NCBI GenBank assembly: GCA_041618535.1 | Contig: JBFKFP010000088.1 | Location: 1-11,515, forward strand | From: SHLJ01 sp041618535 | GTDB lineage: Bacteria > Bacteroidota > Bacteroidia > Flavobacteriales > Flavobacteriaceae | Reading direction: 5' to 3' | Length of the DNA: 11,515 nt | Shown: one piece after another, positions 1 to 7,362 of the stretch | How positions within the stretch are numbered: the stretch's first letter is position 1 | Layout of the letters: the number at the start of each line of letters is the position of its first letter | The notes under the pieces: generated by a model | The model's database searches: none | Seen by the model: the letters and a program-made list of their open reading frames with translations, nothing else | What the model was told of the DNA's origin: nothing | Program-made: the position numbers and the translations under genes

Positions 1-162
1 GCGACCGACTCCGGTTACTTTCATGTTTTCTACTTTTTCCCAGGCTGCGTATCCGCCTATATTTTCAATGTAGGTGTCTATTATCTCTTCGGCAGTTTGG
101 GCCTGGACTGTAAGCGCAATTAAAAAAAGAAAGCACGTACTCAGGACTTTTAGAGTTTTCAT
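1..162 (-). CDS. Exported LolA-like (outer membrane lipoprotein-sorting-like) protein, N-terminal fragment
   Basis: Only the first 54 codons are inside the window; the gene continues past base 1. It begins with ATG (complement of 160-162). The first 22 residues form a Sec signal peptide: Lys near the start, a hydrophobic run LSTCFLFLIALTV, and a probable cleavage in VQA-Q. The mature start contains EEIIDTYIENIGGYAAWEKV followed by KVTGVG. This resembles the N-terminus of the many Bacteroidota exported proteins annotated as outer membrane lipoprotein-sorting-like (LolA fold, usually near 250 residues), which often start with TADEII.KY...GG..A...V. Those proteins are thought to work in the periplasm, but their partners are mostly unknown. 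Family assignment rests on a short motif and is tentative; the coding call and signal peptide are solid. A promoter-like TATCTTTA lies 37 bases upstream. Confidence 0.72.
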   Translation of the reverse strand, partial: MKTLKVLSTCFLFLIALTVQAQTAEEIIDTYIENIGGYAAWEKVENMKVTGVGR

Positions 163-198
163 GATTAATGGTTTTTGATTGATACTTGGTATGTGTTC

Positions 199-206
199 TA
201 AAGATA
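199..206 (-). promoter_or_regulatory. Possible -7 element (TATCTTTA) for the partial minus-strand gene
   Basis: On the minus strand 199-206 reads TATCTTTA, seven of eight positions of the Bacteroidota -7 consensus TAnnTTTG. It is 37 bases upstream of the ATG at 162. No convincing -33 TTG is present at the usual distance, so this is a weak call. Confidence 0.25.
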
Positions 207-336
207 GGATTTGTTACGAAAAATGTTGATTTTTTTTTACCTATTCCAATGTTGATAATCGGTTTAAAATTGAAATTTCCGGATGAACCTAGTGTGTCCC
301 TTAATTTGTAACTTCAGAGAATCAAACCAGTCAAAG

Positions 337-1875
337 ATGAAAATTACCACATTGCTGTTCGTTATATTGACCCTATCCCATCCCTTTAATATTTACTCTC
401 AGAATATCTCAGATTTTATTTCGGTCAATCCGGTAGTACCCTCTGAGGCCCTTATTTTACCCGATTCTCATCGCTTTCAGAAAATAATAGAAGTGGGCGA
501 TCCACTCACCGCTGGAGGTAACTTTCCTGTGAGTCCTGATTTTACGGCCTATGTTCCAATTTCGGGAAGCAGTGTTAACGGTTATCTCAGTATTAATTCT
601 GAGGCTGCCCCCGGAGGGAACACGGTGCTTGACATTCAATTTGACTCAGGCAGTAAACTCTGGACAACTTCAGCTTCCCAGGCTATTGATTTTTCTTCCG
701 TGGGAGGAACAATAGCAAATTGCTCCGGCACGGTCACTCCTTGGAATACCGTTATATCATCTGAAGAATTTACATCCAGCTTTGATGGAAATGGCGATGG
801 CTATCGTGATTATGGTTGGAACGTTGAACTCAATCCAGCTTCCAAAACAGTTTTGGGAAAATTATGGGCAATGGGAAACTTTGCCCATGAGAATGTGGTG
901 ATTCATGTTAACCAAAGAACGGTTTATCAGGGGGCTGATTCCAATCCGGGGTATCTTTATAAGTATGTGGCAGACGCCGCCCAGGATCTGAGTTCCGGGT
1001 CACTTTATGTTTATTCCGGATCGAAGAGCGGAGCCGGGAATTGGATATTGCTTAACAATACAACTCAAAACGAAAGGAACACAACGCTGAGCCAGAGTGC
1101 TGCGGCCGGAGCTACGGTATTTGACGGTATAGAAGACGTGGAAATAGGACCTGATGGACATGTCTATTTTGCGGTAAAAGGCGAAAATCGGGTTTACAGG
1201 TTCCAGGATTCTGATCCCATCACAGGCACAACAGCTACAATGGAAACATACGTGGGCAACATGAATTATGATATTACCCATTCATCAGGCACATCATCGG
1301 TTGCCTGGGGAAGTGGTAATGATAACCTGGCTTTTGACGGACAGGGTAATCTTTGGGTAAACCAGGATGGGGGCAACTATTATATTTGGGTTGTTTATAA
1401 TGGTCATACACAGGCAAGTCCTCAGGTAGGGATCTTCGGGATTGCTCCAAGCGGTTCAGAATCAACGGGAATAACCTTTACTCCAGATTACCAATATATG
1501 TTCCTTTCTATCCAGCATCCCGCCGGATCGAATAATGCCAATCAGCTTGATGCAGCCGGAAATACAGTTAATTTTGACAAAGGCACTTCTGTGGTGGTTG
1601 CTCTTTCGGAAAACCTTGGGGAAACACTTGAGGTTGATGCTTTTGAAACAGAAGAATTCAGTATTTATCCTAATCCGGTTAACAGAGATGACAAGCTGAT
1701 CATCAGGGGAGTGGGAGTTTATCAGATTAGGCTTTTCAGCTTAGAGGGAAAACAATTATTTAACAGAAATTTTATTGGGCAGAGAGGGATGGAAATATCC
1801 ATGAACTCTTTATCTGCCGGGATGTATTTTTGCCAGGTCAACCAGGAGAGACCGATAAAGATCATTATTAAATAA
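337..1875 (+). CDS. Secreted PhoX/DUF839-like protein with C-terminal T9SS sorting domain
   Basis: The chosen start (ATG at 337, 512 residues) puts a signal peptide at the very N-terminus: MKITTLLFVILTLSHPF, with probable cleavage before Q22. An in-frame ATG at 283 would add 18 polar residues ahead of it and is rejected. Residues about 60-430 carry hallmarks of the PhoX/DUF839 family of metal-dependent phosphatases: NCSGTVTPWNT followed by SSEEF (128-145), EDVEIGPDGHVYFAVKG (266-282), NDNLAFDGQGNLWVNQDG (328-345) and FLSIQHP (389-395). C129 sits where PhoX enzymes have an iron-ligand Cys. Residues about 440-512 (FSIYPNPV..., LSAGMYFCQV, IKIIIK end) are a type A T9SS sorting domain, implying passage through the outer membrane and release or surface attachment. 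Phosphatase activity is inferred. The next gene has its own promoter-like element, so the two are probably not co-regulated. Confidence 0.85.
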   Translation: MKITTLLFVILTLSHPFNIYSQNISDFISVNPVVPSEALILPDSHRFQKIIEVGDPLTAGGNFPVSPDFTAYVPISGSSVNGYLSINSEAAPGGNTVLDIQFDSGSKLWTTSASQAIDFSSVGGTIANCSGTVTPWNTVISSEEFTSSFDGNGDGYRDYGWNVELNPASKTVLGKLWAMGNFAHENVVIHVNQRTVYQGADSNPGYLYKYVADAAQDLSSGSLYVYSGSKSGAGNWILLNNTTQNERNTTLSQSAAAGATVFDGIEDVEIGPDGHVYFAVKGENRVYRFQDSDPITGTTATMETYVGNMNYDITHSSGTSSVAWGSGNDNLAFDGQGNLWVNQDGGNYYIWVVYNGHTQASPQVGIFGIAPSGSESTGITFTPDYQYMFLSIQHPAGSNNANQLDAAGNTVNFDKGTSVVVALSENLGETLEVDAFETEEFSIYPNPVNRDDKLIIRGVGVYQIRLFSLEGKQLFNRNFIGQRGMEISMNSLSAGMYFCQVNQERPIKIIIK

Positions 1876-1913
1876 ATGATCTGATTGGTGACAGGCCTGA
1901 ATCGTGTAAATCT

Positions 1914-1921
1914 TATATTTG
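1914..1921 (+). promoter_or_regulatory. Bacteroidota-type -7 promoter element (TATATTTG) before ftcD
   Basis: TATATTTG fits the Bacteroidota -7 consensus TAnnTTTG at every position and lies 34 bases before the ftcD ATG. The nearest upstream TTG (1885-1887) is 26 bases away, longer than the usual 17-23, so the -33 part is uncertain. The element lies after the stop codon of the preceding gene, so ftcD probably has its own transcript. Confidence 0.5.
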
Positions 1922-1955
1922 AGAAAGAAAAAATAACCAGTCAACTAAAAAATCA

Positions 1956-3647
1956 ATGAATTTACCTTTAATTGAATGTGTTCCTAATATCAGTGAGGGC
2001 AGGGACGAATCCGTTATAAATGCAATAGTGCAAACAGTAGAGACAGTTGAAGGTGTTAAGCTGCTGGATGTGGATCCCGGAAAGGCAACGAACAGAACGG
2101 TCATAACCTTTGTAGGCCCGCCCGATGAAGTAATCGAGGCGGCATTCAGGCTTATAACTGCAGCGTCTGAACTTATCGACATGAGCAAGCATAAGGGGGA
2201 ACATCCAAGGTTTGGCGCCACAGATGTTTGTCCGTTAGTGCCGATTTCGGGGATTTCACTTGAAGAAACTGCAGAATATGCTAAAAAACTCGGGAAACGA
2301 GTGGGGAAGGAGTTGGGAATCCCGGTATATCTTTATGAGAGGGCAGCCAGCGAGGAAAAGCGAGTTAACCTCGCCAATTGCCGGGCAGGGGAATATGAAG
2401 GACTGCCGAAGAAATTAAAGGACAAGGCCTGGAAGCCGGATTTCGGACCCGCTGAATTCACCAAGAAAGTTGCTAAAACGGGAGCGATTGCTATATCTGC
2501 GCGCGATTTTCTGGTTGCCTATAACGTCAATCTCAATACCACCTCTACCCGCAGGGCCAATGCCATCGCTTTCGATATACGGGAAGCCGGAAGGGTCAAA
2601 AGAGAGGGAAACCCGATTACAGGCAAGAAGGTTTTAGACAAAAACGGTGATCCGGTCAGGATTCCGGGGAAGCTCAAAGCAGTAAAAGGAATAGGCTGGT
2701 TTATTGAGGAATATGGTATTGCCCAGATCTCATATAACCTGACCAACATCAGCATCACACCCATGCATATCGCTTTTGATGAAACCTGCAATGCAGCTGT
2801 CGAGCGAGGCCTGCGAGTAACAGGATCTGAACTGATCGGGTTGATACCGCTTAAGGCCATGATTGATGCTGCCGATTATTTCCTGAGAAAACAAAATCGG
2901 TCATTGGGAATATCTGAGTCAGAAAAGATCAAGATCGCGGTAAAATCCTTAGGATTGGATGACCTGAAACCTTTCAAGCCTGAGGAGAAGATCATCGAAT
3001 ATCAGCTCAGAGGCAAGGAGAAGCGACTGATTGATATGGACCTGGCAGCATTCAGTGATGAGACCGCTTCTGAATCCATGGCCCCGGGCGGTGGATCGAT
3101 AGCGGCCTACGTCGGAAGTCTTGGTGTTGCTCTTGGCACAATGGTCGCTAATCTGTCAGCCCATAAACCAGGCTGGGATGAAAGATGGGAAGAGTTCTCA
3201 AAATGGGCGGAAGCCGGGCAATCATATAAGAACAGGTTATTGCAACTCGTAGATGAGGACACCAATGCTTTTAACAAGATTATAGCGGCCTTCCGAATGC
3301 CGAAGGGAACTAAGAAAGAGCAGGAACAAAGGGCTAAGGCCATAGAGTCGGCTACCATTTATGCCACCGAAATACCCCTGGAGGTAATGGAGACCTCCTT
3401 TTATTCCATGGAGGTGATGCATGCCATGGCAGAAAATGGACTTCAGAATTCTATTTCCGATGCAGGAGTAGGTGCATTATGCTCAAGGACAGCTGTTTAC
3501 GGAGCTTATTTAAATGTAAGGATTAATGCTAAGGAAATTAAGGATCGTTCAGTTGCAGAGGACCTGTTGAGACGGGCAGATGAGGTCTACCAGAGTACTA
3601 TGACACTTGAGGAAGAGATACTTGCGTTAGTTAATACTGCAATTTAA
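1956..3647 (+). CDS. ftcD: Bifunctional glutamate formimidoyltransferase / formimidotetrahydrofolate cyclodeaminase
   Basis: This 563-residue cytoplasmic enzyme joins the last step of histidine breakdown to folate one-carbon metabolism. It moves the formimino group from formiminoglutamate to tetrahydrofolate, then deaminates the product to 5,10-methenyl-THF plus ammonia. It aligns across its length with human FTCD (541 residues). The N-terminal transferase subdomain spans about 1-182 with LIECVPNISEG, TNRTVITFVGPP and SKHKGEHPRFGA; H83 matches the catalytic His82. The second transferase subdomain is about 183-345, ending in KIIEYQL. The cyclodeaminase is about 355-563 with SMAPGGGSIAA (374-384) and LVDEDTNAF (from about 431). 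Compared with human FTCD it carries some 18-20 extra residues near 213-237. The start is ATG with no clear Shine-Dalgarno, as is normal in this phylum. No hutH, hutU or hutI is visible nearby. The stop codon overlaps that of the convergent channel gene. Confidence 0.96.
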   Translation: MNLPLIECVPNISEGRDESVINAIVQTVETVEGVKLLDVDPGKATNRTVITFVGPPDEVIEAAFRLITAASELIDMSKHKGEHPRFGATDVCPLVPISGISLEETAEYAKKLGKRVGKELGIPVYLYERAASEEKRVNLANCRAGEYEGLPKKLKDKAWKPDFGPAEFTKKVAKTGAIAISARDFLVAYNVNLNTTSTRRANAIAFDIREAGRVKREGNPITGKKVLDKNGDPVRIPGKLKAVKGIGWFIEEYGIAQISYNLTNISITPMHIAFDETCNAAVERGLRVTGSELIGLIPLKAMIDAADYFLRKQNRSLGISESEKIKIAVKSLGLDDLKPFKPEEKIIEYQLRGKEKRLIDMDLAAFSDETASESMAPGGGSIAAYVGSLGVALGTMVANLSAHKPGWDERWEEFSKWAEAGQSYKNRLLQLVDEDTNAFNKIIAAFRMPKGTKKEQEQRAKAIESATIYATEIPLEVMETSFYSMEVMHAMAENGLQNSISDAGVGALCSRTAVYGAYLNVRINAKEIKDRSVAEDLLRRADEVYQSTMTLEEEILALVNTAI

Positions 3648-4906
3648 ACTTCCGTCACCGAAGGAATCCCATGATGTGACTGGCTCGGGTATTCGAAGAT
3701 CTCAAGACCGAATTCACCTATGGAAGCGATTATATGGTCGAAGATGTCGGCCATGATCCATTCATAATTCTGCCATCGCTTGTCACTGCTGAAACAATAG
3801 ATCTCAAGCGGGATCCCGTGAGGTGTTGGTTCCAGTTGCCGGACCATAATCGTCATATCTTTGTTTACAGCAGAATGCGATTCGATATAGGTTTGAACAT
3901 ATTTGCGGAACACTCCGAGGTTGGTAAGGTTCCGGCCATTTATCAAGGCCGATTTATCCGCATTGGTCCTTTGGTTATAGTTATCTATGTCTGTCTGTCG
4001 CTTTTTCAGGTATTCTGAGATCAGCTGCACTTCTTTCAAACGTTCAACATCCTTGTTTTTGAGATGTCGGACACTGCTCATCTTGATATTGACCGCTCTC
4101 TTGATTCGCCTACCACCCGAGTCCATCATTCCGCGCCAATTCCTGAACGAATCACTGATTAAGGCGTAGGTGGGAATAGTTGTTATAGTTTTGTCCCAGT
4201 TCTGAACCTTAACGGTAGCAAGGTTTATCTCAACCACATCGCCGTCAGCTCCGTATTTTTCGAAGGTGATCCAGTCTCCTATCCTAACTATGTCATTAAT
4301 CGCTACCTGGATACTGGCAACAAATCCTAGGATTGTGTCCTTAAAAATTAGGATAAGTACAGCAGAGGCCGCCCCCATGGTGGTGATAAACTTCAGAAAG
4401 GTAATACCCGTAATAATAGCCACAACAGCAGAAAGCCCGAATACCCAGGCGAAGATCATGAATACCTGGATGTAGCTGTCTATAGGTTTATCCTTGAAAT
4501 TATCCAGGGTTTTGAAATAATCCCTGAACGTATTCAGCAAACTTCTCATGATCATCAATGCCAGGAAAATGAAAAGAATCTGAATTATTCTCTCAATCCA
4601 TTGCTCGGTGTTGGGAAAATCAAAAAATATGAGCGGAACAAATTCATGAGCCAGGGCCAGCGGAATGATATGAGCCAGATTACGCGGCATTTTATTGGTG
4701 ATCAGTATATCGTCAAAATTAGTTTTGGAGGACTCAGCCAGCCGGTGTGATATCTCACGAATCACCTTTCTGATGACAATGTCTATAACATAGACTATGA
4801 GTAAGAAGCCGATAAGCAAAATTGCCATGTTGAGGTATTTGGCCCAATACACAGAGATACCGGCATCCACAAAATAATCAAAGAAAAAATGCTTGATGTT
4901 GTTCAT
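3644..4906 (-). CDS. ybdG: MscS-family mechanosensitive ion channel, YbdG type
   Basis: The 420-residue product is an inner-membrane channel of the MscS superfamily and matches E. coli YbdG (415 residues, the MscM-associated protein) closely. Such channels open under membrane tension to release solutes after osmotic downshock; YbdG is a minor contributor in E. coli. Hydrophobic segments lie near 24-47, 78-96, 106-126, 147-168 and 170-190. The last is the pore helix, ending in LILIFKDTILGFVASIQ. The soluble beta domain follows (about 205-265) with IGDWITFEKYGADGDVVEI, VKVQNWDKTITTIPT and SDSFRNWRGM, then SGGRRIKR. The C-terminal cytoplasmic domain keeps YbdG-specific stretches such as KDMTIMVRQL, GIPLEIYCF and ADIFDHI. 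A -7-like element (4926-4933) lies 19 bases upstream, and the DUF3817 gene precedes it on the same strand with a 47-base gap. The gene is tail-to-tail with ftcD. Confidence 0.93.
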   Translation of the reverse strand: MNNIKHFFFDYFVDAGISVYWAKYLNMAILLIGFLLIVYVIDIVIRKVIREISHRLAESSKTNFDDILITNKMPRNLAHIIPLALAHEFVPLIFFDFPNTEQWIERIIQILFIFLALMIMRSLLNTFRDYFKTLDNFKDKPIDSYIQVFMIFAWVFGLSAVVAIITGITFLKFITTMGAASAVLILIFKDTILGFVASIQVAINDIVRIGDWITFEKYGADGDVVEINLATVKVQNWDKTITTIPTYALISDSFRNWRGMMDSGGRRIKRAVNIKMSSVRHLKNKDVERLKEVQLISEYLKKRQTDIDNYNQRTNADKSALINGRNLTNLGVFRKYVQTYIESHSAVNKDMTIMVRQLEPTPHGIPLEIYCFSSDKRWQNYEWIMADIFDHIIASIGEFGLEIFEYPSQSHHGIPSVTEV

Positions 4907-4925
4907 TTCAAATTCATTTCGACTG

Positions 4926-4933
4926 CAAAATTA
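4926..4933 (-). promoter_or_regulatory. -7 promoter element (TAATTTTG) before the channel gene
   Basis: Read on the minus strand, 4926-4933 is TAATTTTG, a full match to TAnnTTTG. The ATG at 4906 is 19 bases downstream, giving a leader of roughly 13 bases. A TTG (minus strand, 4950-4952) lies 16 bases upstream of it, just short of the usual 17-23 spacing. It would allow the channel gene to be expressed apart from the DUF3817 gene upstream. Confidence 0.45.
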
Positions 4934-4953
4934 CTGACTAAAAACAAACCAAC

Positions 4954-5250
4954 CTACTCAGATGCCCTTAAGTGTTTATAATCCACATAAAAGGTTCCGA
5001 ACGGGATGACAGATGCCCATAACACCTTGTAAAAAATGTTTTTCGTCCACTTCCCTTCAGAGTAGATCATGAAGGCGAGAACTATGTATATCATAAACCA
5101 TATCCCGTGGGGCAGGCCAAGGAGTTTTACGAACTGGGGATCGCCCAGAAAATATTTAAACGGTATACCGATGAAGAGAAGAAGGATATATGAGATCCCT
5201 TCGAAAAGAGCAACGAATCTAAAGGATTTTATCATTGTTTTTGAGCGCAT
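4954..5250 (-). CDS. DUF3817 domain small integral membrane protein
   Basis: A 98-residue protein (93 if it starts at the second ATG, 5235) with about three hydrophobic segments. The sequence FRFVALFEGISYILLLFIGI, then PFKYFLG, then KLLGLPHGIWFMIYIVL follows the DUF3817 pattern (aromatic/EG-S-LL, P-K-Y, G-x-HG-FxxY). The family's function is unknown; it is a compact inner-membrane domain also found alone in many bacteria. A -7-like TATCTTTG at 5262-5269 (minus strand) would place transcription start only about 5 bases before the ATG at 5250 but about 20 bases before the one at 5235. The shorter form, starting MIKSFRFVALFEG, is therefore plausible and fits the family's usual short N-terminus. 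The channel gene follows 47 bases downstream on the same strand. Confidence 0.85.
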   Translation of the reverse strand: MRSKTMIKSFRFVALFEGISYILLLFIGIPFKYFLGDPQFVKLLGLPHGIWFMIYIVLAFMIYSEGKWTKNIFYKVLWASVIPFGTFYVDYKHLRASE

Positions 5251-5261
5251 AAAGGCAGATG

Positions 5262-5269
5262 CAAAGATA
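5262..5269 (-). promoter_or_regulatory. -7 promoter element (TATCTTTG) before the DUF3817 gene
   Basis: On the minus strand 5262-5269 is TATCTTTG, matching TAnnTTTG in full. There is no TTG at the expected -33 distance. Its closeness to the ATG at 5250 argues for use of the in-frame ATG at 5235. Confidence 0.4.
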
Positions 5270-5411
5270 GGATTTCTAATTCACTGAACTGAATTTTAAC
5301 GAATTCTTAAAAACCCCTTTTTCGAGATTGATTATCTTTATTTTCTAAATAGATCGAGATAACTGGGCTGCAGTTTATTTATGCTGCAGTAATACACCTA
5401 ACCAACAGAGC

Positions 5412-5452
5412 AACAATGCGCGGTATGACCTGCTAAGTTACTGCGCATTGTT
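5412..5452. repeat. 10-bp inverted repeat (AACAATGCGC / GCGCATTGTT) at the rlmI start
   Basis: The arms 5412-5421 and 5443-5452 are perfectly complementary, with a 21-base loop. The right arm runs into the most upstream possible start codon of the methyltransferase (TTG 5452-5454). A hairpin in the RNA could affect initiation there. It is not followed by a strong U-tract, so a terminator is unlikely. Function is inferred only. Confidence 0.45.
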
Positions 5453-6696
5453 TGTTTATAATCCTGATATTGACTGTGGAATTGCCCATACTTCGTTTTC
5501 AGCAGCCAACTCGCCGACTGGCGGTTAGGCTCACTTACGGTGGAGAAAAACGGGTCAGGATGCGGCATCCCTGGATTTTCAACAAACATATCATGAAGAT
5601 TACAGAAGGAGGGAAGCCAGGTGACCTTGCTATAATTTTTGATAATGCTGAAAATAAGATGATCGGAATCGGTTTGTATGATCCCGCATCACCAATTCAA
5701 ATCAAAATGCTTCATTTTGGGGGTCCTGTAAAGATCGATCATGACTTTTTCAGGGCCCAAATTTTAACGGCCATTGAAAAGCGCGCTCAACTTCTTGAGA
5801 CCGATACCAACAGTTTTCGTTTAATTTTCGGTGAAAATGACGGATTCCCGGGATTGATTGCCGATGTGTATGCAAAATGCCTTGTCGTGAAATTATATTC
5901 CGAAGCATGGCTGCCATGGCTGGAATTCATCTCTGAAGAACTGATCAGGATAAGTGGATGTGATGTGTTGGTTTTGAGGTTAAGCCGACTGATGAAAACT
6001 AAGTTAGAGGGTAAATTATCTGATGGCATGATCGTCTATGGTCATCTGAATGAAGAGACTATTCTCTTCAGGGAGCACGGATTAAATTTTTCCGCTAATG
6101 TCATCAAGGGTCATAAGACTGGTTATTTCCTGGACCACCGACATAACAGGAGGAGGGTAGGGCAACTCGGTCACGGCAGGCGCGTGCTGGATGTTTTTGC
6201 CTATAGTGGTGGTTTTAGTGTTCACGCCTTAGCGGGCGGGGCCACAGATGTCTGTAGTGTCGATATCAGTGCTCAAGCATTAGATCAGGCTCGTATAAAC
6301 GCTGCGTTAAACCCACATAAAGGAAGTCATTCATTTATAAAGGGGGACGCTTTTAAAGTTTTGGATCAATTGATTTCCGACCAGCAGAAATTTGATCTGG
6401 TTGTAATTGATCCACCGAGTTTCGCCAAGAGAGAATCAGAGGTTTCAATGGCCAAGCGCAAATATGCTGAATTGATTGACAAGGCATTAAATTTGGTTCC
6501 TGCTGGAGGAGTACTGGTAATGGCCAGTTGCTCTTCCCGCATTACAAGCCGATCTTTTTTTGACCTGGTTGAAACCCGTATAAAGATGTCGGGGAGGTCA
6601 TACGATCTCATGGACAGAACCTTACATGATTCGGATCATCATGCGGTATTTCCGGAAGGATTTTATTTAAAATGCGCGTACTACAGGCTGGGATAA
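5452..6696 (+). CDS. rlmI: RlmI-type 23S rRNA (cytosine-C5) methyltransferase
   Basis: The product (up to 414 residues; E. coli RlmI has 396) is a cytoplasmic SAM-dependent methyltransferase of the family that makes m5C1962 in 23S rRNA. An N-terminal PUA-like RNA-binding domain (about 22-90: RRLAVRL, RHPWIFNKHI, GLYDPASPIQIK) is followed by LIFGENDGFPGLIADVY (124-140), NVIKGHKTGYFLDHRHNR (216-233), SAM motif I VLDVFAYSGGFS (245-256), acidic D271, catalytic-loop DPPSFAK (320-326) and ASCSS with C360. There is no in-frame ATG between the upstream stop (5434-5436) and residue 37, which is inside the PUA domain. The start must be TTG (5452, 5470 or 5482) or GTG (5476). Family N-termini usually begin a few residues before the PxLP...RLAV stretch, which favours 5470 or 5476; the coordinate given is the outer limit. 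Confidence 0.92.
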   Translation: MFIILILTVELPILRFQQPTRRLAVRLTYGGEKRVRMRHPWIFNKHIMKITEGGKPGDLAIIFDNAENKMIGIGLYDPASPIQIKMLHFGGPVKIDHDFFRAQILTAIEKRAQLLETDTNSFRLIFGENDGFPGLIADVYAKCLVVKLYSEAWLPWLEFISEELIRISGCDVLVLRLSRLMKTKLEGKLSDGMIVYGHLNEETILFREHGLNFSANVIKGHKTGYFLDHRHNRRRVGQLGHGRRVLDVFAYSGGFSVHALAGGATDVCSVDISAQALDQARINAALNPHKGSHSFIKGDAFKVLDQLISDQQKFDLVVIDPPSFAKRESEVSMAKRKYAELIDKALNLVPAGGVLVMASCSSRITSRSFFDLVETRIKMSGRSYDLMDRTLHDSDHHAVFPEGFYLKCAYYRLG

Positions 6697-6787
6697 ACTT
6701 CTAAACAGTTCAAATAGTTTTCAGGAATTGGCTTGATTGAGTTGTTCTAATTTAAAAGAACCTTTATTAATCCATTAAACTTTTGCT

Positions 6788-7303
6788 ATGAAAACTAAAT
6801 TGTTTCCCCTGCTCACACTAGCGCTGATCCTTTTTACAGGCTGCAGCCTGGATTCAGAAGAGACCCGAGTTGACCTCGGGCAAACAGAAAATGAGATCGA
6901 ATCGAGAAAACAATCTGTAAGTTTTGAATTTCTCGAATACGGTGAATTCGAAATGACTAAACCGGGAGTTTGCGGCATGCTTGAACGTCTGGAAATGACA
7001 GGCCTTATGAAATCGGAAAAGATGGAGGGTGATTTCAAGTCGGCCATCACTTATTGCACAGATTTTTCAACTAATAACAAAATGGTTGGCTCGTATATGA
7101 ATGTTAACGGAGAAGAGATTTATTTCTCTGCAGCCGAGTCTGGTACCGATGCAAAGGGAAACTGGTATGTATATGTTTTCTACGGTGGGACCGGGCAGTT
7201 CAAAAAGGCAACAGGCAAGGCACAGGTATATACCGCATTAGACTTCAACTCCGGTACGAAGGGCCAATTCAAATCAAAGGGAACAGGATTTCTTAAATAT
7301 TAA
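6788..7303 (+). CDS. Small GGTG-family lipoprotein (paralogue 1)
   Basis: A 171-residue predicted lipoprotein of unknown function. The signal peptide MKTKLFPLLTLALILFTG precedes the lipidated C19. An acidic, polar linker (SLDSEETRVDLGQTENEIESRK) leads to a compact, beta-rich domain from about 44 to the end. C62 and C90 could form a disulfide. The domain contains MNVNGEEIYF, then D-A-K-G-N-W-Y-V-Y-V, then YGGTGQFKKATGKAQVY (132-148). The GGTG-x-[FY]-x-x-ATG stretch resembles the turn seen in allene-oxide-cyclase/dirigent-like barrels, but that fold is only a guess. It shares the layout, both cysteines and the GGTG block with the next gene and with the one at 11074. It is flanked by its own terminator (7325-7360), so it is probably monocistronic. 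It likely sits in the outer membrane, facing the periplasm or the cell surface. Confidence 0.85.
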   Translation: MKTKLFPLLTLALILFTGCSLDSEETRVDLGQTENEIESRKQSVSFEFLEYGEFEMTKPGVCGMLERLEMTGLMKSEKMEGDFKSAITYCTDFSTNNKMVGSYMNVNGEEIYFSAAESGTDAKGNWYVYVFYGGTGQFKKATGKAQVYTALDFNSGTKGQFKSKGTGFLKY

Positions 7304-7324
7304 AAATGAATCTACCATAGCCTG

Positions 7325-7360
7325 AAGGGCCTGTTCACATGGGGGTGGCAGGCCCTTTTA
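7325..7360 (+). terminator. Rho-independent terminator after lipoprotein paralogue 1
   Basis: AAGGGCCTG (7325-7333) pairs perfectly with CAGGCCCTT (7349-7357) across a 15-base loop. The stem is GC-rich and is followed by a short T-rich run. It lies 21 bases after the stop codon at 7303 and separates the two adjacent lipoprotein genes into different transcripts. Confidence 0.85.
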
Positions 7361-7362
7361 TT

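Noticed and set aside
5367..5390. GCTGCAGT repeated twice (5367-5374 and 5383-5390), considered as an attachment site or operator.
   Set aside because: No integrase or regulator gene is nearby, and the repeats contain the CTGCAG palindrome, which by itself gives both direct and inverted symmetry.
5416..5436. A 6-codon mini-ORF (MRGMTC, stop) before rlmI, as a leader peptide.
   Set aside because: Too short to support as a gene and without runs of a regulatory amino acid. Kept only as part of the leader observation.
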